This document shows positions 21,657-33,524 of a stretch of DNA of 64,000 nt, one piece after another (within the stretch, counting starts at the first letter, position 1; every line of letters starts with the position of its first letter). Position numbers and translations under genes: made by a program. A model generated the notes under the pieces. The model was not told where the DNA came from and ran no database searches. It worked only from the letters and a program-made list of their open reading frames with translations. The stretch spans positions 253,001 through 317,000 of the forward strand of contig JAOPHQ010001990.1 of the NCBI GenBank assembly GCA_030340625.1, in the 5' to 3' direction. The stretch is from Merluccius polli (taxonomy: Eukaryota > Chordata > Actinopteri > Gadiformes > Merlucciidae).

Positions 21657-22871
21657 ATGACTGCGAGACGAAATGTTTTGGAGACAATGGAAGACTGTGA
21701 ATTGATCAAGAGATATAGGCTAAATCGTGAGGGTATAAAACTTGTTGTGGAATTAGTGCGGGATGCAATAACATCCTAACAGGAATAACCCGATTAGTCT
21801 GGAAATAAAATGTTTGGCAACACTACGATATTTAGCAACAGGGAAAATGCAACTTTGCAATGCCGACGATTTAGGAATATCGCAACCATCAGTCAGCCGT
21901 AAACCAAACCATCAACGCGCTCTGTAGACCACATATCAATTCAATTCAATTCAAACTTTATTAAGGACACATCTCATGAAAGGTCCATAACACCAACACA
22001 ACACAATACAATAATAATAAAATAATAAAAATAAAATATACATACACATAACACACATGTACATACATATATGTAAATACACACAAATACACACACACAC
22101 ACACACACACACGATTCCACAATGATCATATATTTACATACAGGCTAGAAGAGCTGACAGAGCTCAGTTCAAAGTTGGTTAAGGCTGAAATAATACCATT
22201 AATATCATCCAACAGTTTATCCGGTTTCCTTTGGACAATCAACAACAACAGTCAAAGCCAACTTCATGGCATGCAGGTATGCCGGTGTGGTCGGTGCTAT
22301 TGGCGGGACACGCATAAAAATAATTGCGCCATTAAAAGATGAGGACGTGTCCGTCAATAGAAAGAAAGTACATTCCATCAACACGCAGATTGTTTTTGAT
22401 GCAACGTAACATTATTGATGTTGTTGCAAAGTGGCCTGGGTCTACCCATGATCCGCGTATTTTAATGGAGAGCGGTCTGAGGCGTGACGCACCATGTAGG
22501 CTACCAGTTGGGTGTCACTTGCTGGGTGACAGTGGCTATCCCTGCAAGACGTCTTGACACCCTCTCAATCCACAACCGGGAGCACAGTTAAAGTATAACA
22601 TGTAAGTGATTACGCAGATTACGCTTAGTCCTATGCGTAAAAAACATCGTATTAGCTCTTTGTCGCCTTTTATTTGTTGAATCCATATTTATTATTGTTT
22701 ACTGTTTTCCGCAATATATGTTAGAGCACACAAAAATACACGAAATGTTGTTGAGAGAGGGATTGGGCAGATGAAACGTCGATTTCAAGTCCTGCACGGC
22801 GAAACGCCTCAGCCCAGAGAGGGCAAGTACAGTGATCACTGTATGCGCCATTCTCCACAACCGGTATGGGC
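21657..22871 (+). pseudogene. HARBI1-like Harbinger transposase, degenerate
   Basis: Read across frames, the plus strand begins with MTARRNVLETMEDCELIKRY and continues with LATGKMQLCNADDLGISQ, the helix-turn-helix part of HARBI1-type transposases. After a LINE-tail insertion (21940-22199) come the DDE region with KWPGSTHDPRI and LLGDSGYPCKT, and then RNVVERGIGQMKRRFQVLHGE. The third-motif Glu and second-motif Asp are present. The first catalytic Asp, expected in G-A-I-D-G-T-H, is Gly (codon GGC at 22302-22304) and His is Arg. Stops and frameshifts are numerous. It lies inside matching Harbinger termini, so it was this element's own transposase. Confidence 0.85.
21940..22199 (-). mobile_element. 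LINE 3' tail inserted in the Harbinger transposase
   Basis: Starts with attcaattcaattcaaactt, the reverse complement of an (aattg)n tail like those at 59868, and continues AT-rich with a CA run (22088-22112). The short direct repeat atatc on both sides marks insertion between transposase codons. A 5'-truncated minus-strand copy. Confidence 0.65.
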
Positions 22872-23099
22872 TGTTATTTAAAGTGTTGAATAGTGGAGAT
22901 ATGCTCATTAGATAATAGTTTGCAGGGTGCTTTTAATTGCCTCCTTGATTTAATGCAATTTACGTATTTTTATTGTTTGCTTTTTCTCTCTCTCTTTAAC
23001 GTGCATATAGGCTACAACGTCATTATCGTGGTCTGCACAAATTTGTCGTCGTGCGTGTATTCTGCTAAGTGCACTGTCCATAACTATTTATTATAACTA

Positions 23100-23805
23100 T
23101 TTGATAGGAATTAATTTCTAGCCTAGGCTATTTCCTTGTTCTTCTGTGATTTAGTGGGCTCGTTTGTGGGATGTTGCGGATGAGTTTCACAGAGACCGCC
23201 TGCTCTGAACAACCAATCACCGTACTGACCGCTTCTAAACTCGTGCACGAGAATCGACGTAATCCATAGCAACGGCGCGTCACTCTTATGCTACCCACAC
23301 ATCAGAAGACTTTGAAAAGACTTGGAAAAGACTCTTGGAAAACTATCAGCTCACACCTGCTCACATCTAAAGACAAGTGTTTAGAGTCTTTAGTCACAGC
23401 CTGGTCTCAGACTGAGATTTTACAAAGACTGTGAATCTTGCAGGGTCACTATTTACAAGACTACAACTAGATTCTTTTATTCTTTTTTCCCACCATGCAA
23501 TTTTTTCCCATCATGCCCTTAGTACAAACTGTCAGGTTTCCTGTTTCCGCTGTTGTCAGGGCTCATCTATTGGTTGTTGATTGTGTTACGTCACTGCGAC
23601 TTGCGATAATATCAAACACGTTTGATATTATCGCAAGCCCAAGACTAGGAAAAGACTGACCTGAAACAGCGCAGATTACTACCTTAAACTTAACGACCGA
23701 GATGACGGGAGCGCGCTGTGACTCCAGTAAAACTCCGAGATTTACTAAAGACTTTCAGTTTTTAGTCTGGGACTGTGAAAATCTTTTGGTGTAAGCCCAG
23801 CATTA
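23100..23805. repeat. MITE-like segment centred on a perfect palindrome
   Basis: The arms cttgcgataatatcaaac (23600-23617) and gtttgatattatcgcaag (23620-23637) pair perfectly around two bases. Around it are reiterated aaagactt words (23310-23400, and aaagactgacc at 23650). Near 23790 the word tgggcttacaccaaaag reads outward on the minus strand and may be a terminus. Borders are not defined. Confidence 0.45.
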
Positions 23806-23952
23806 GTTCACTCTTAGTGATTTATCCTTAGTATGAGTAGGTCTCAGCGGCTTTGTGAATAACTTTTAAGAAAAAACTTGTACGTAAAATGTTTTAGCGC
23901 GAGTTAGGAGCACTCCTAGCGGTAAGATAAAATGCTTTGTGAATACGGCCCC

Positions 23953-24427
23953 AGGTCATTGCATTTCTGTGAAGATTAAGTTCATAATGCCAGTACCCTG
24001 GATGACGCCCCCACCCCGCCCCAAACATGTCGTCAATGTTATTTTTGATAAATTAATAGTTTTTTTTAAATTGCTATCGACTTGCTGGCACACACTGTCT
24101 CTGTGCAGCGTTTTGGTTTATATTTGATGCAACATTCACTAATAATAAAGCTGAAATACTGCACAGACTCTTTATTCTCTTTATTCCCTTTATTCCATCT
24201 ACCGATTGAGACTTTGATCTTCCCATTGCCCAAGTACATGCAAAGCAGTTGAGAAAGATCTAGCTCAAAATAAAACGAAAAATAAGACCTCAGACAGGAT
24301 AGTGGAGAGTCAATGGAGCAGTCTGAGATATAATCTTTGCTCATGCCAAAGAATAGCTATATTGAAGAGAGTAATGTTTGTGACAGCGCAGCCTCCCAGT
24401 CATTCCATAGCTCTGAGCTGCTGTTAA
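23953..24427. other. Non-coding, no gene seen
   Basis: Anonymous sequence to the right of the Harbinger element. No terminal repeats or protein motifs recognised. Confidence 0.5.
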
Positions 24428-24590
24428 AGACAGCAGCCAGTGGCTCAAGAGGTAGCGCGAGTTGTCCAGCAACCGGAAGGTTGCTGGTTTGATCCCTGGC
24501 TGAAAGGCGCTAAATAAATACAGACACTGACTACGAGGAAGTCTTATAAAGTACAACAGATATCTGGAGGACAAATAAAGTAATCATAAT
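24428..24590 (+). mobile_element. tRNA-derived SINE
   Basis: An A-box-like tggctcaagaggtagcgcg (24441-24459) and a B-box-like ggtttgatccc (24486-24496) have tRNA spacing, and the text gcaaccggaaggttgctggt forms the expected hairpin before the B box. A short unrelated body and an AT-rich end with two aaataaa words follow. The A box departs from the tRNA consensus, so it is a SINE rather than a tRNA gene. Confidence 0.65.
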
Positions 24591-27293
24591 CCTATAGTGT
24601 AGCTAATGTTATAATCTGACATATTCCTATTTGGGAAAAAAGAGGACCAACAGAAAATGGCTGAATTGCGACTTCAGAAGTAGCACACCTCATACCCCCC
24701 CCCGTAAAAGTTGTACAGATCAGGACAAAGTGAAAGATGTATAATGACTCGTCTGTATTCTCATGAGGAACGCTGCCCTCCAATCAAATCAGTTCAGTGG
24801 AGTAGCCTCCCACGATATGCTTGTTGGTGTTTTGTTAAAGGCTACTTCCTCTTCTTGCTGGGCAGGCCAGGGGGCAGACGGCGGTCCCCCTGGCCCTCTG
24901 GAGCTATTTGCTCAGCTCAGGTTATGCACGGCACCTGCCGTGTGTTAATGTCTCACGGACACACTGCAGCAGTGGCCTCACGGCTCACACTAGATGACAT
25001 AATGGTTTACGACAGTGCCATTTGCAGCTCCTGAGGGCTGACAAGTAAGCTGATGGAGATATTAAAGTGGGATGGCAACTTAAATGCAGGTACTATGCCA
25101 TGGTCGTAACTAGAATTTGGGCAAACTACAGTGCCATTGTCTAAATAAATGAGACAGTCCAAGAAATATGCTAAAGGCTGTTAAACCAAAGATATATTGC
25201 GCAGGACATTCAACTACGGTAGCGAGCTAAGCACAGGCCTGCTTGGAGTGGGAGTTTTGTGTGCCCGTCTGGCCTTGTGACTGCTGATTTTCATCTCCAT
25301 GTTGTGACTAGAAGCATGTATGGATGGATCAGCACGAGCCCTGTAAGGAAGGCATATCTTCTCACTGGTGAAGGTAACGGGATAAGTGGTCAGGCCCTGA
25401 ATCGAGAGATGGTTAGATTCAAACACTAAACCTTATTGATGTGGCATCCAATGGGATCATGTTTCCCTCCCTTATTTCATAGAAATTGATTTCATAGAGC
25501 ATTGACATCTTCAAGGTGAAGGCTAATGTTAAGCTCAAACTCATATAGTTAATGTTAAGCTAAAACTCATATAGTAAGTATGAATGGTCATATCTTGGCC
25601 AATGTTCCTCATCGATTTGTTTCAAGTGGATACAAAGTAAAAACATTCATGGGAATAAACATGAAAACCGGAACTGGAATCAAAATGGTTGACTAATGAT
25701 TGAATTTTCATCCAACCATGTCAAACAGTGGTCTCAAATATCTGTATACTGAGCAGGAATCAAGTGGTGTTAACGGCAGTGTCACTGTCAGCACAGTGTC
25801 ATGTAAGAAAAGTGTGAAAACTCTTATATTCTGGCCCACTAAATGCCTATTTAATAGTGAGCATTTGGCTGTCAACAATTTCAAAAGTTAATTCATCTGT
25901 GGGTACGAGTGTGTGTGATTGGCAAGCTCTTCAGTATAACATGACACTTCCACCTAAGCTAAAACCTATCACAACCGCACACACACACACACACACACAC
26001 TGCACACACACAGAGCTTAGGAGCAATTCAAATAATGTATATGAATAGTTGATGATTTTCTCAACATTCCCAGTACATACAAATTATGTGTGCAGTGTTG
26101 TTTTGAATATTAACTTGCCACCTCAGCCTGTAGGTCAACCCCATCCTGAGAATTATTTTTAATAGAATTGGACATTCATTTCTTCAATAAATAACTACAA
26201 TCCCAAAGGACATGCAAAGATGAATGGTCTTCTAGCATATCAAGTTTGAAATAATGTTTACAATTGCTGGTTCATCTGGTTGGTGTACACCTTGTATCTC
26301 AACGTTGCAAGCAGAAGCATTTCTTATATTTCATTTGCTAGCCAGAATATTTGACTGATACAGTATTGAGTTTATCAGTATTGATCATCAGTTCATCACT
26401 GCAATAGTTAATAAACCTTGTCTTCTCTTACACAACCAAATTTCTTCCAACATGTTGGAGGTGATTCTTGTATAATTCTTATTAATCGGCAAGTGCATTG
26501 GTAAAATAAAAGACTTGTTCTTCCGGCACACCTCGAAAGAGAAAGTAGTGTGCTCTGTCTGTATTCACCTATTCATCTGATTAGGATGGATTGTGTTATT
26601 TTCAGCCCAGCTGGTAACTGGATTAGAGTCATAGGTGACTTTCTGTGGGAATGATACGGCTATAGCATTATCTGACATTTGCCAGCTGTGATCCTTCCTG
26701 ACGAGGCTAACCCGATTACCCAGCCGATACTCTCACGCTGCTAGCCTCGCACCCCCCTACCTCCAGCCCTCCACCCCCTCTTTATTTTCACATACTGAAG
26801 TACAAAAAAGACATCAGTTACCTTCATGTTTTTTATGGGGTTTTCTCTTTATTATAATGTTTTTTAACCTCGGCCTATTGTTATAGATGCAAGCAACGTC
26901 ACATTTGATGCCCGATTCGTTTCCTTTAATTCTAAAAGATGTACTGTTCTAGCTGTCTACTTTAAACACACAGGGCCCCAGTGAGGATTACCCGTAACCG
27001 GATATATTGCCAGAAAAGGGGAACAAAAAAATATCCAGCCGACTGAAAAAACAACATTGTAAAAAGAGCTTATTTTGAATGCGTGCGTATCCAATATCAA
27101 ACAGCTGCCATGTATTCATGAGGCGCGGCGTATTTATAAACATATATTTTTACCTCTAAATAGGATCCCCCTTAGCTACTGCAAAGTTTGTATTCACCGA
27201 GACATAATTGCTGTTTATCACTGCTGAGAAATGAATTCTACAAGTCTATTCAGCATCGCCCACAGCATGGTCCTGTGTTGAAGCAACTCCCCT

Positions 27294-27329
<36 letters not shown>

Positions 27330-28540
27330 TCTGGCTCACTGTTTCATTTACTGTGGCTATCTGTCTCAGACTCTCTCTCTCATAATATCCATGAATACAT
27401 GAGCCATTTTAGAGTTCAGTGCCTTTATTTTCCGAATGACTTCCCCTGCCACAGATCAAAGACTCTTAGGAAAAGATCAACTCGATGGCAGGTGCCGGGC
27501 GATGCAAAACAAAATATGGCGCGTCTGCCCTATCATTCAGTGACGGCCACACTAGAAGTAATAACCACTAGGGTATTGTGGCAGAGTGGCACACACATCC
27601 ACAGCTGATATGCTGGGCAGTGGTGGTGGTGGCAGCAGAAGAGATGCATTAGATCAGGTGCTGAATGAATTGTCAGCTGTGACTGACATTTTTTTTTCTG
27701 ACCTGTTAAAAGGCACATACTCCCCCCTCCCTGTCTCTCTCTCTGTCTCCTTTATCTTTTATACCCACACAGACATACACGACTCGCCGGGTCAGTGCAC
27801 ACAGATTGCAACTCAAAGAAACACGACTCAATGACTGACCTCACCTTGCTCAAAGATGAGCCACTGAGGTAATGTTCTTTGGAATAAAGCTGCCAATAAG
27901 GCAGTCAACAAAGTAGGCCAAAGTATATATGAAAGTTACTTTTACATTTAAATCTAATGGTCATTTATGAAGCATTGTTCATGATCATACTCATTAGTAA
28001 GCAATTCATAATCAGTTATAAATTAATAAGATAATGATCTAATAGTCTATAAGATCATTTATAAATCGTAAGTTAATGATTTTATCACTGCATGGACATT
28101 TGACAAATAGCTTTTACGCCTAAGTTTATAAATGCAGTATTACCATTACTAAACCACTATTTTTAGAGTTTACTTGGGCACTTTGAACATCTCATTCAAT
28201 GCATAAAGTAGCAATGCTTATATACATGTAGCATGGAAGTGATGTTTATGTTTAACTACCATTGTCAGGGTTCACTCATGTAGTATTAGTGAAACCGAAC
28301 AACAGCAGGCTCACGAAGATTACGGTCTAGCATTTATACCGTGAAGACTAGGATTACAATGTCTGCGGCAGCTGCAGAAGATGTTAAAGACCAGTCCAGC
28401 GGTGATTTGGCAGGCAGCAAACTATGGCAAATACAATTGTGTATTGATACAAAGCTTGTAGTTTTGTATTCATTACTTTACTATTATTGAAATGCAAATA
28501 CGGACATGCATATCCTTTTGTCATATGTTGGGCTCCATTA
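24591..28540. other. Largely anonymous non-coding region
   Basis: No recognisable coding exon. Contains a CA run (25978-26013), a CT run (27294-27327) and a short local duplication of taatgttaagct...aactcatatag (25527-25575). Complex repeat-free blocks at 26560-27180 and 27399-27560 may be regulatory. Some short frames exist but have no recognised motif. Confidence 0.55.
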
Positions 28541-28548
28541 CTGCTCCT

Positions 28549-28582
28549 CATCGTTTAGTTTCATTTTGGAAACTAAACGATG
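28549..28582. other. Perfect 14-bp hairpin, 6-nt loop
   Basis: Arms catcgtttagtttc (28549-28562) and gaaactaaacgatg (28569-28582) pair exactly. The next bases, ccatgtgaatt, recur in the inverted repeat at 28868-28878. Confidence 0.8.
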
Positions 28583-28847
28583 CCATGTGAATTGTAATGT
28601 CAATTATAACCTCCGACCAGGCCATAGCCGTCGTCTTGTCAGTACAGCAGAGCGAGCTGTTGGCTATCGTCCTTGGTCCAGGGTGCAAGTCCTGCCGATG
28701 CGGCGCTACACAGAATCTTAAAGTAATGATCTTATTTTGTAAAATGTGAATATTGATGTTAGTTATAACCTCTTGCTGAGTTCTTGGTTATCAAATCTGG
28801 AGACATGGGTTCAACTCCTGCTGAGAGCATTCTCCATGGAAATATCA

Positions 28848-29191
28848 TTTTTAGAAATGTAACAATGTCATGTGAATTATAAGACGGGATGAATGAAAAT
28901 GCGTGAGTAGGTGGATGAATGGGTTGATGAGTGGATGATTGAGGGTGAGTGAGTGGATGGATGAATGAGGGTGGATTGGTGACTGTGGATAGGTAAATAA
29001 ATGAGTAGGTTATGAATGTTGCATTCTCATTGGTTTGGTATAAAATTAGTCATATTTAGTCCAAGTTTAAATTTTGTAACCTCATAACAAAATGTAATAT
29101 GGTTTTCAAGGAGAACGTTCTTAGTGGTCCCAGGTCTGCAGTGCTTATAGTCGACGCTGCAATTCACATGACATTGTTATGTTTCTAAAAA
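28848..29191. repeat. Inverted-repeat unit with 31-bp arms
   Basis: The left arm 28848-28878 (tttttagaaatgtaacaatg and following) pairs with 29161-29191 (29 of 31 positions). The interior has a gatg/gagtgg minisatellite (28893-28975). A MITE is likely, but no target duplication is visible. Confidence 0.55.
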
Positions 29192-29819
29192 AGCACCCCC
29201 CCCCCCCTCCATAACCAACAGCGCCATAGGCTCAAATGAGCTATAAACATTTTTTTGAACATTAATATAGCAGCAAACAACTATTGGCTAAAATGTAAAG
29301 ATATAGTGGTGTCCTGACCAGGGAATCTAACACTCTCACACTCCCTCTGTGTGTGTTGTAATCCCAGCTTCTCTTTTCTTTGTTTTGGTAGCCGGGCTGG
29401 CCGCACGTTCATGATAGCGCAGGCATGTACACATGGGAAACCGTTGCCCCTCCCCGCATTTAAATACAGAGTGACGTCGCACACAGCGTTGTAAACAGCG
29501 TGACGGCAGAGTTCAGTTCAGTAATGCTTTAAATAAATGAGGAATATGAATTCACTATTCACAACTACTTTATTAATGCTTCAAAGTTGCAGTTATTCTA
29601 AAGTGCTACCGATCTAATGAATGCAACTTCATCTTCAGCAGATTTTTCAGATCCAATCAAATCCAAAAGCAGCACACATTCCACCTACGTACCATCCCAC
29701 ACTAATTGGTTTCATTTGGAAAACGCGCTCATCAAGTAAGATATGCGCTCAATGCCATTTAGCGTTTTCTTTAGGAGATTAGGAGCTCAGACAACAACAC
29801 TTGCTAAAAATATGCTTAA

Positions 29820-30098
29820 AGGGCCCCTATTTTACCACCTGGTGTGAGTGTGGTTACAAGCCGTTTCAAAATTGTGATGTCACTACCCTCTAGTGACATC
29901 ACAAGTTGGAGTGTTCACCCAGATGTATGATAACTAGCTCAGTCTACCAGCCTACCCAGTGGACTGTACTAACTGGTAGGCTTATCTATCTATCATACAT
30001 CTGGGTGGACACGCCCACTTGTGATGTCACTAGAGGATAGTCAACTGAAATGGCTCATAATGGCTAATCACACTCACACCTGGTGAAATAGGGGTCCT
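29820..30098. mobile_element. TTAA-flanked MITE, 279 bp
   Basis: Inverted termini agggcccctattttacca and (other end) tgaaataggggtcct, flanked by TTAA at 29816-29819 and 30099-30102. The inner arms also mirror each other (gtgatgtcacta.., catctgggtgg), so the whole unit can fold back. Non-coding. Confidence 0.75.
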
Positions 30099-30102
30099 TT
30101 AA

Positions 30103-31496
30103 AAGCAACGACATACTATCCCAAGCCAGAAACATGTTTAAGTAAAAAAATCCTTGGTAAAATAGTAGGGATAACTGTCTTAAACAAACACACACACACA
30201 CACACACACAATTGAAATAGTCTATGTATGTGTGGGAGGTAAGAGGAACCACAGTAAGGGATGCAGTCGCACACGTGTCGCCCCCCCCCCCCCCCCTTTT
30301 CTAAATTGCATTCCATCACCACAGCCCCAGCTTGAGCCAGCTGGTGTCTTTTTAAAACGAGTCGGTTACATTTTAATTATCTCAAACAGCTTCTCAATAC
30401 AAAGGCTTAAATTGCATATGGCTCCTTATCCTCCTACCCTCCTCCGTCAAGACCATAAACTGTGCAAAATAGGTCAACACAGAAGAGCGTTCATGAGACA
30501 CCGGTCATGTGTGGGACCTTGTGTGATAGTTTGGACCTTGTGTGATAGCCGCCCCTGTTTTTCTTTCATACATTTAAGATCGACATGAATGCACACACAA
30601 ATTCAACTTTCATTTGGAATATGGTTTAAGGCCAGACAGGGGTTCACTCCCTCCCTCCATCTCAGATGGTATATCCTACTATGAGACAGGTTGTAGACAG
30701 GTTGTAGACAGGTTATAGACAGGTTATAGACAGGTTGTAGACAGGTTATAGACAGGTTGTAGACAGGTTATAGACAGGTTGTAGACAGGTTGTAGACAGG
30801 TTACAGACAGGTTATAGATGGGTTGTAGACAGGTTACAGACAGGTTGTAGACGTGGATCCTCTGGCAGGGCTATGCTGTACATTCCACGGTCTATTGGCT
30901 CAAAACTAAAGTGTTTTCTGTCAGGGGACAGAAAAGTTGGCCAGAGGAGAGGACGTCAGTTCCCCAGTGTATCACTCTGAAGATGAATCATGTGAGCCAA
31001 CAGACCAATATGTATACTTTCTTTGCTCAATCGTTTTATTGTCGTTGCATTTAAGCTGGTAATATTAATATTAGTCTATTTCTAATTGATTGCAACATTG
31101 ACCTCTGCCTCATGAATGGCAATTCAATAAATAGTCTTCCAGATGTTTGGTGCTGTTGGTGATGGTTTAACTGTTCAAGTGTTCATGGAAGGCAATAGAT
31201 GAAAGTTTAATTTGTTATTAAAAACTTGTTTTGTATTTTCTTTCTTTCAATTAAGGAGTAAAAAAAGAACAAGCAACTCTCTTCCTGGATCATTGGTAAA
31301 TATGAGTTTGGCTCATGTACGTTCAACATGGTGGGAATCGTACAATTGTATTTGATTGTCATGTGCATAAACTCTTAATCCATTCATTTGTGGAACCCGC
31401 TTTAAACCATCAAATCCAGAGCGATGGTGTACTTGGCACTCAAGGGGGCTACAGACATAATTCAATATTTATATAGCCCTTTATCACAGTTAGTCT
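30103..31496. other. Non-coding; CA run, C run and an 11-bp minisatellite
   Basis: CA repeat at 30187-30210, C run at 30281-30296, and the tandem array 30683-30852. The rest is anonymous. Confidence 0.6.
30683..30852. repeat. 11-bp minisatellite agacaggttgt/agacaggttat
   Basis: About fifteen copies of an 11-bp unit with two main variants (ttgt and ttat) interleaved, plus a few odd copies (ttac, atggg). Confidence 0.95.
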
Positions 31497-31870
31497 TAAA
31501 GGTGCTGGAGGTAAGATTTAAAAGCTATAATGTAAGTGTGCCATATAGCCCGTATTCACAGCCTGTGAATATATGTCTGGTTGACCTTTCTCTGTACGAG
31601 ACTTTGCCTCCTTGCTAATTTCTGATTAATCAGGGCATCTCTTCCCTGATTTGTTCTAGGAATCTGTCCTTCCTGTCAATCACAAGCTTGCACACAGCGT
31701 TGTCTTAACTCCACCACATGTGCATAAAATGCAACATTTTTCAATGGTGGAGAGTAGGGGGGGTTTGGGTTTGATTATTTTCAACATCTTGCTCTCTTCT
31801 GGTTTGTTATGCTCTCTCTTTACTACAGCTACAGGCCTTTACTGTGCTCTGTTGGCCTTTTGTTTGCATC
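31497..31870. repeat. Interspersed element related to 13210-13606
   Basis: Starts ttaaaggtgctggaggtaag. Contains caatggtggagagtaggggg and ttttcaacatcttgctctc, matching the unit near 13420-13545. The right border is unclear. Confidence 0.45.
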
Positions 31871-33049
31871 AACATTGCTTGATTGCCAGTACAAAATTGT
31901 GAGCATTGCAAAATATTGTGAGATGCAAGATGTGGTGTTTTCTGAGATTATGATTTATGTAATTGTGTTTATATTAAGTTCACAACACTGGAATAAATGC
32001 ACAAAAATACGGTACTATCCAAGTAGGTAGGTAGTGATATGTTTGTATCCGGCAAAGATACAAACAATATCCAGACGATTACACACTGGATCTTTGACGG
32101 ATTCTATTTTGAGATATATCTCCGTAAATAGACAAGATTGGACACAGAAAAATCCCAAATCTGGATACCCACCCGTGAAATATACATATAATATCCTAAC
32201 ATCTACGTAATCCACTAAAGTTATTTTTTCTGATCTTTTCACATATTAAGTGCATCTTTGATGTATCCTGTTTTGAGATGTAAATGGACCAAAACTAGAT
32301 AATGACAGATATAATTTTGCATATTTATTGAATCTTTGATATCCTGAAAAAATACGAATGCCAGATAGCTAACGAATACATCATTCACATCCATTCAAAA
32401 TCATGTTTATTCTTGCCCGATATGTTATGCTTATTTTACAGTATCCGTAAAGAGAGTAAAGACATGTATCTCTTACCTTGTCAACAGGACCAGCAAAATC
32501 CCGTTTATATCCCTCGTATTTTTTATTGACATCTAAAACAAACAGGTTATAATATGTCCCGCAATCTTTCATTTTAACTGAACCCAACTATTTTGTATAT
32601 AACATTAGCTATGGGCCAGGGCCCAAGTCACACATGCAACACTGGCACAAACTGGCAAAGAACTGACTTCATAATTCAACATATACAAGCATAGTTATTG
32701 AGGACTAAACATTTATTTAACTTAAAAATCCTATAAAAACCTTTTACTTCCAAAAACATGCATACAAAATACCACCTGACAACACTAATTGCTTGTTAAA
32801 AATTAAATGAATTCTGTAAATTAACCAAGTGTTTATTAACTAATATGTGGGTGGGTATGTATATGCTTGTGTATTTGTCTTTGTGTCTATGCATGGGTAT
32901 GTTTGGATGTGGGTGTGGATAGATGAATGAAAAATAGATATAAAAAACCTCAGAATGTTGTATGAACATACAACATTCAACACACACAGACAACAGACTC
33001 CCAACTCCCTTAATTGCAGAGCAGCAACTGTGGCAATATGCATGTTCTA
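31871..33049. other. Non-coding, no gene seen
   Basis: AT-rich anonymous DNA, with several gatatcc/ggatac words between 32030 and 32350. No transposon end recognised. The 3' part of the long frame ending at 32796 is a low-complexity translation here. Confidence 0.45.
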
Positions 33050-33368
33050 ACTGGCGAGCCATTAACACTAGAACCTTAGAACTTGAATTGTCTTTCAAAT
33101 AAAGGTCCTTAACCCCCTGGGCTCTCTCCTGCTGGCCACACCACTGGCCACCCTCCGGTGTACCATCCTGCAACAGTTGTTCTGCTGTTAGTTGCTGCTG
33201 GCAATTGTGTAAAATGTCGTTTAGTCTGGTGGCCCTCCACTCAGGCAGGCTGACTCTCCAGGTTTGCCTGTCATCATCACTCATAAGGCATGCAGGGACG
33301 TCTTTCAAAAGCCTGCAGTCCTCCTTCTGAAGCACTTGCTCTGCCACAGCCTTGTGTGCATTCAGATG
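33050..33368 (-). CDS. Candidate internal exon of an unrecognised minus-strand gene
   Basis: A minus-strand frame is preceded by a good acceptor (ttttctgtttcag, AG at 33370-33369) and continues for about 100 codons of complex, non-repetitive protein (from HLNAHKAVAEQVLQ to KDLYLKDNSSS) before dissolving into low-complexity sequence. The coding part includes LPEWRATRLNDILHNC. I do not recognise the family. The exon end is undefined; an AAG/GTTCTA near 33074 is a weak donor candidate. It could be a real exon, a processed fragment or part of an unknown transposon. Confidence 0.4.
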
Positions 33369-33524
33369 CTGAAACAGAAAACAACTGTTCAAGGGATATT
33401 GCACTTGCTTCTTTGTGATGCTAGTGGTTGGCAATAATTGTTGTGCTGGGGATGTGATTACTATGTGGTGTCTAGAAGTAGTAGTGTTAGTGTAGGAGAC
33501 TAGATTTTTAAATTAGAACTGGTT

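Larger units (their letters stand above)
14758..23950. mobile_element. Harbinger-type DNA transposon, 9.2 kb with nested insertions
   Basis: Inverted termini GGGCCGTATTCACAAAG (14758) and CTTTGTGAATACGGCCC (ending 23950), both flanked by CAG, a 3-bp target duplication as expected for PIF/Harbinger. The right half contains a HARBI1-like transposase pseudogene on the plus strand (21657-22871). The interior is expanded by the nested elements listed separately (a DIRS remnant, a TTAA MITE, a MULE-like element, a hAT MITE, a LINE tail and a further MITE). The unit is dead, but its ends are well preserved. Confidence 0.8.

Noticed and set aside
24441..24500. tRNA gene
   Set aside because: A and B boxes are present but the stems do not close into a full cloverleaf and a SINE-like body follows.
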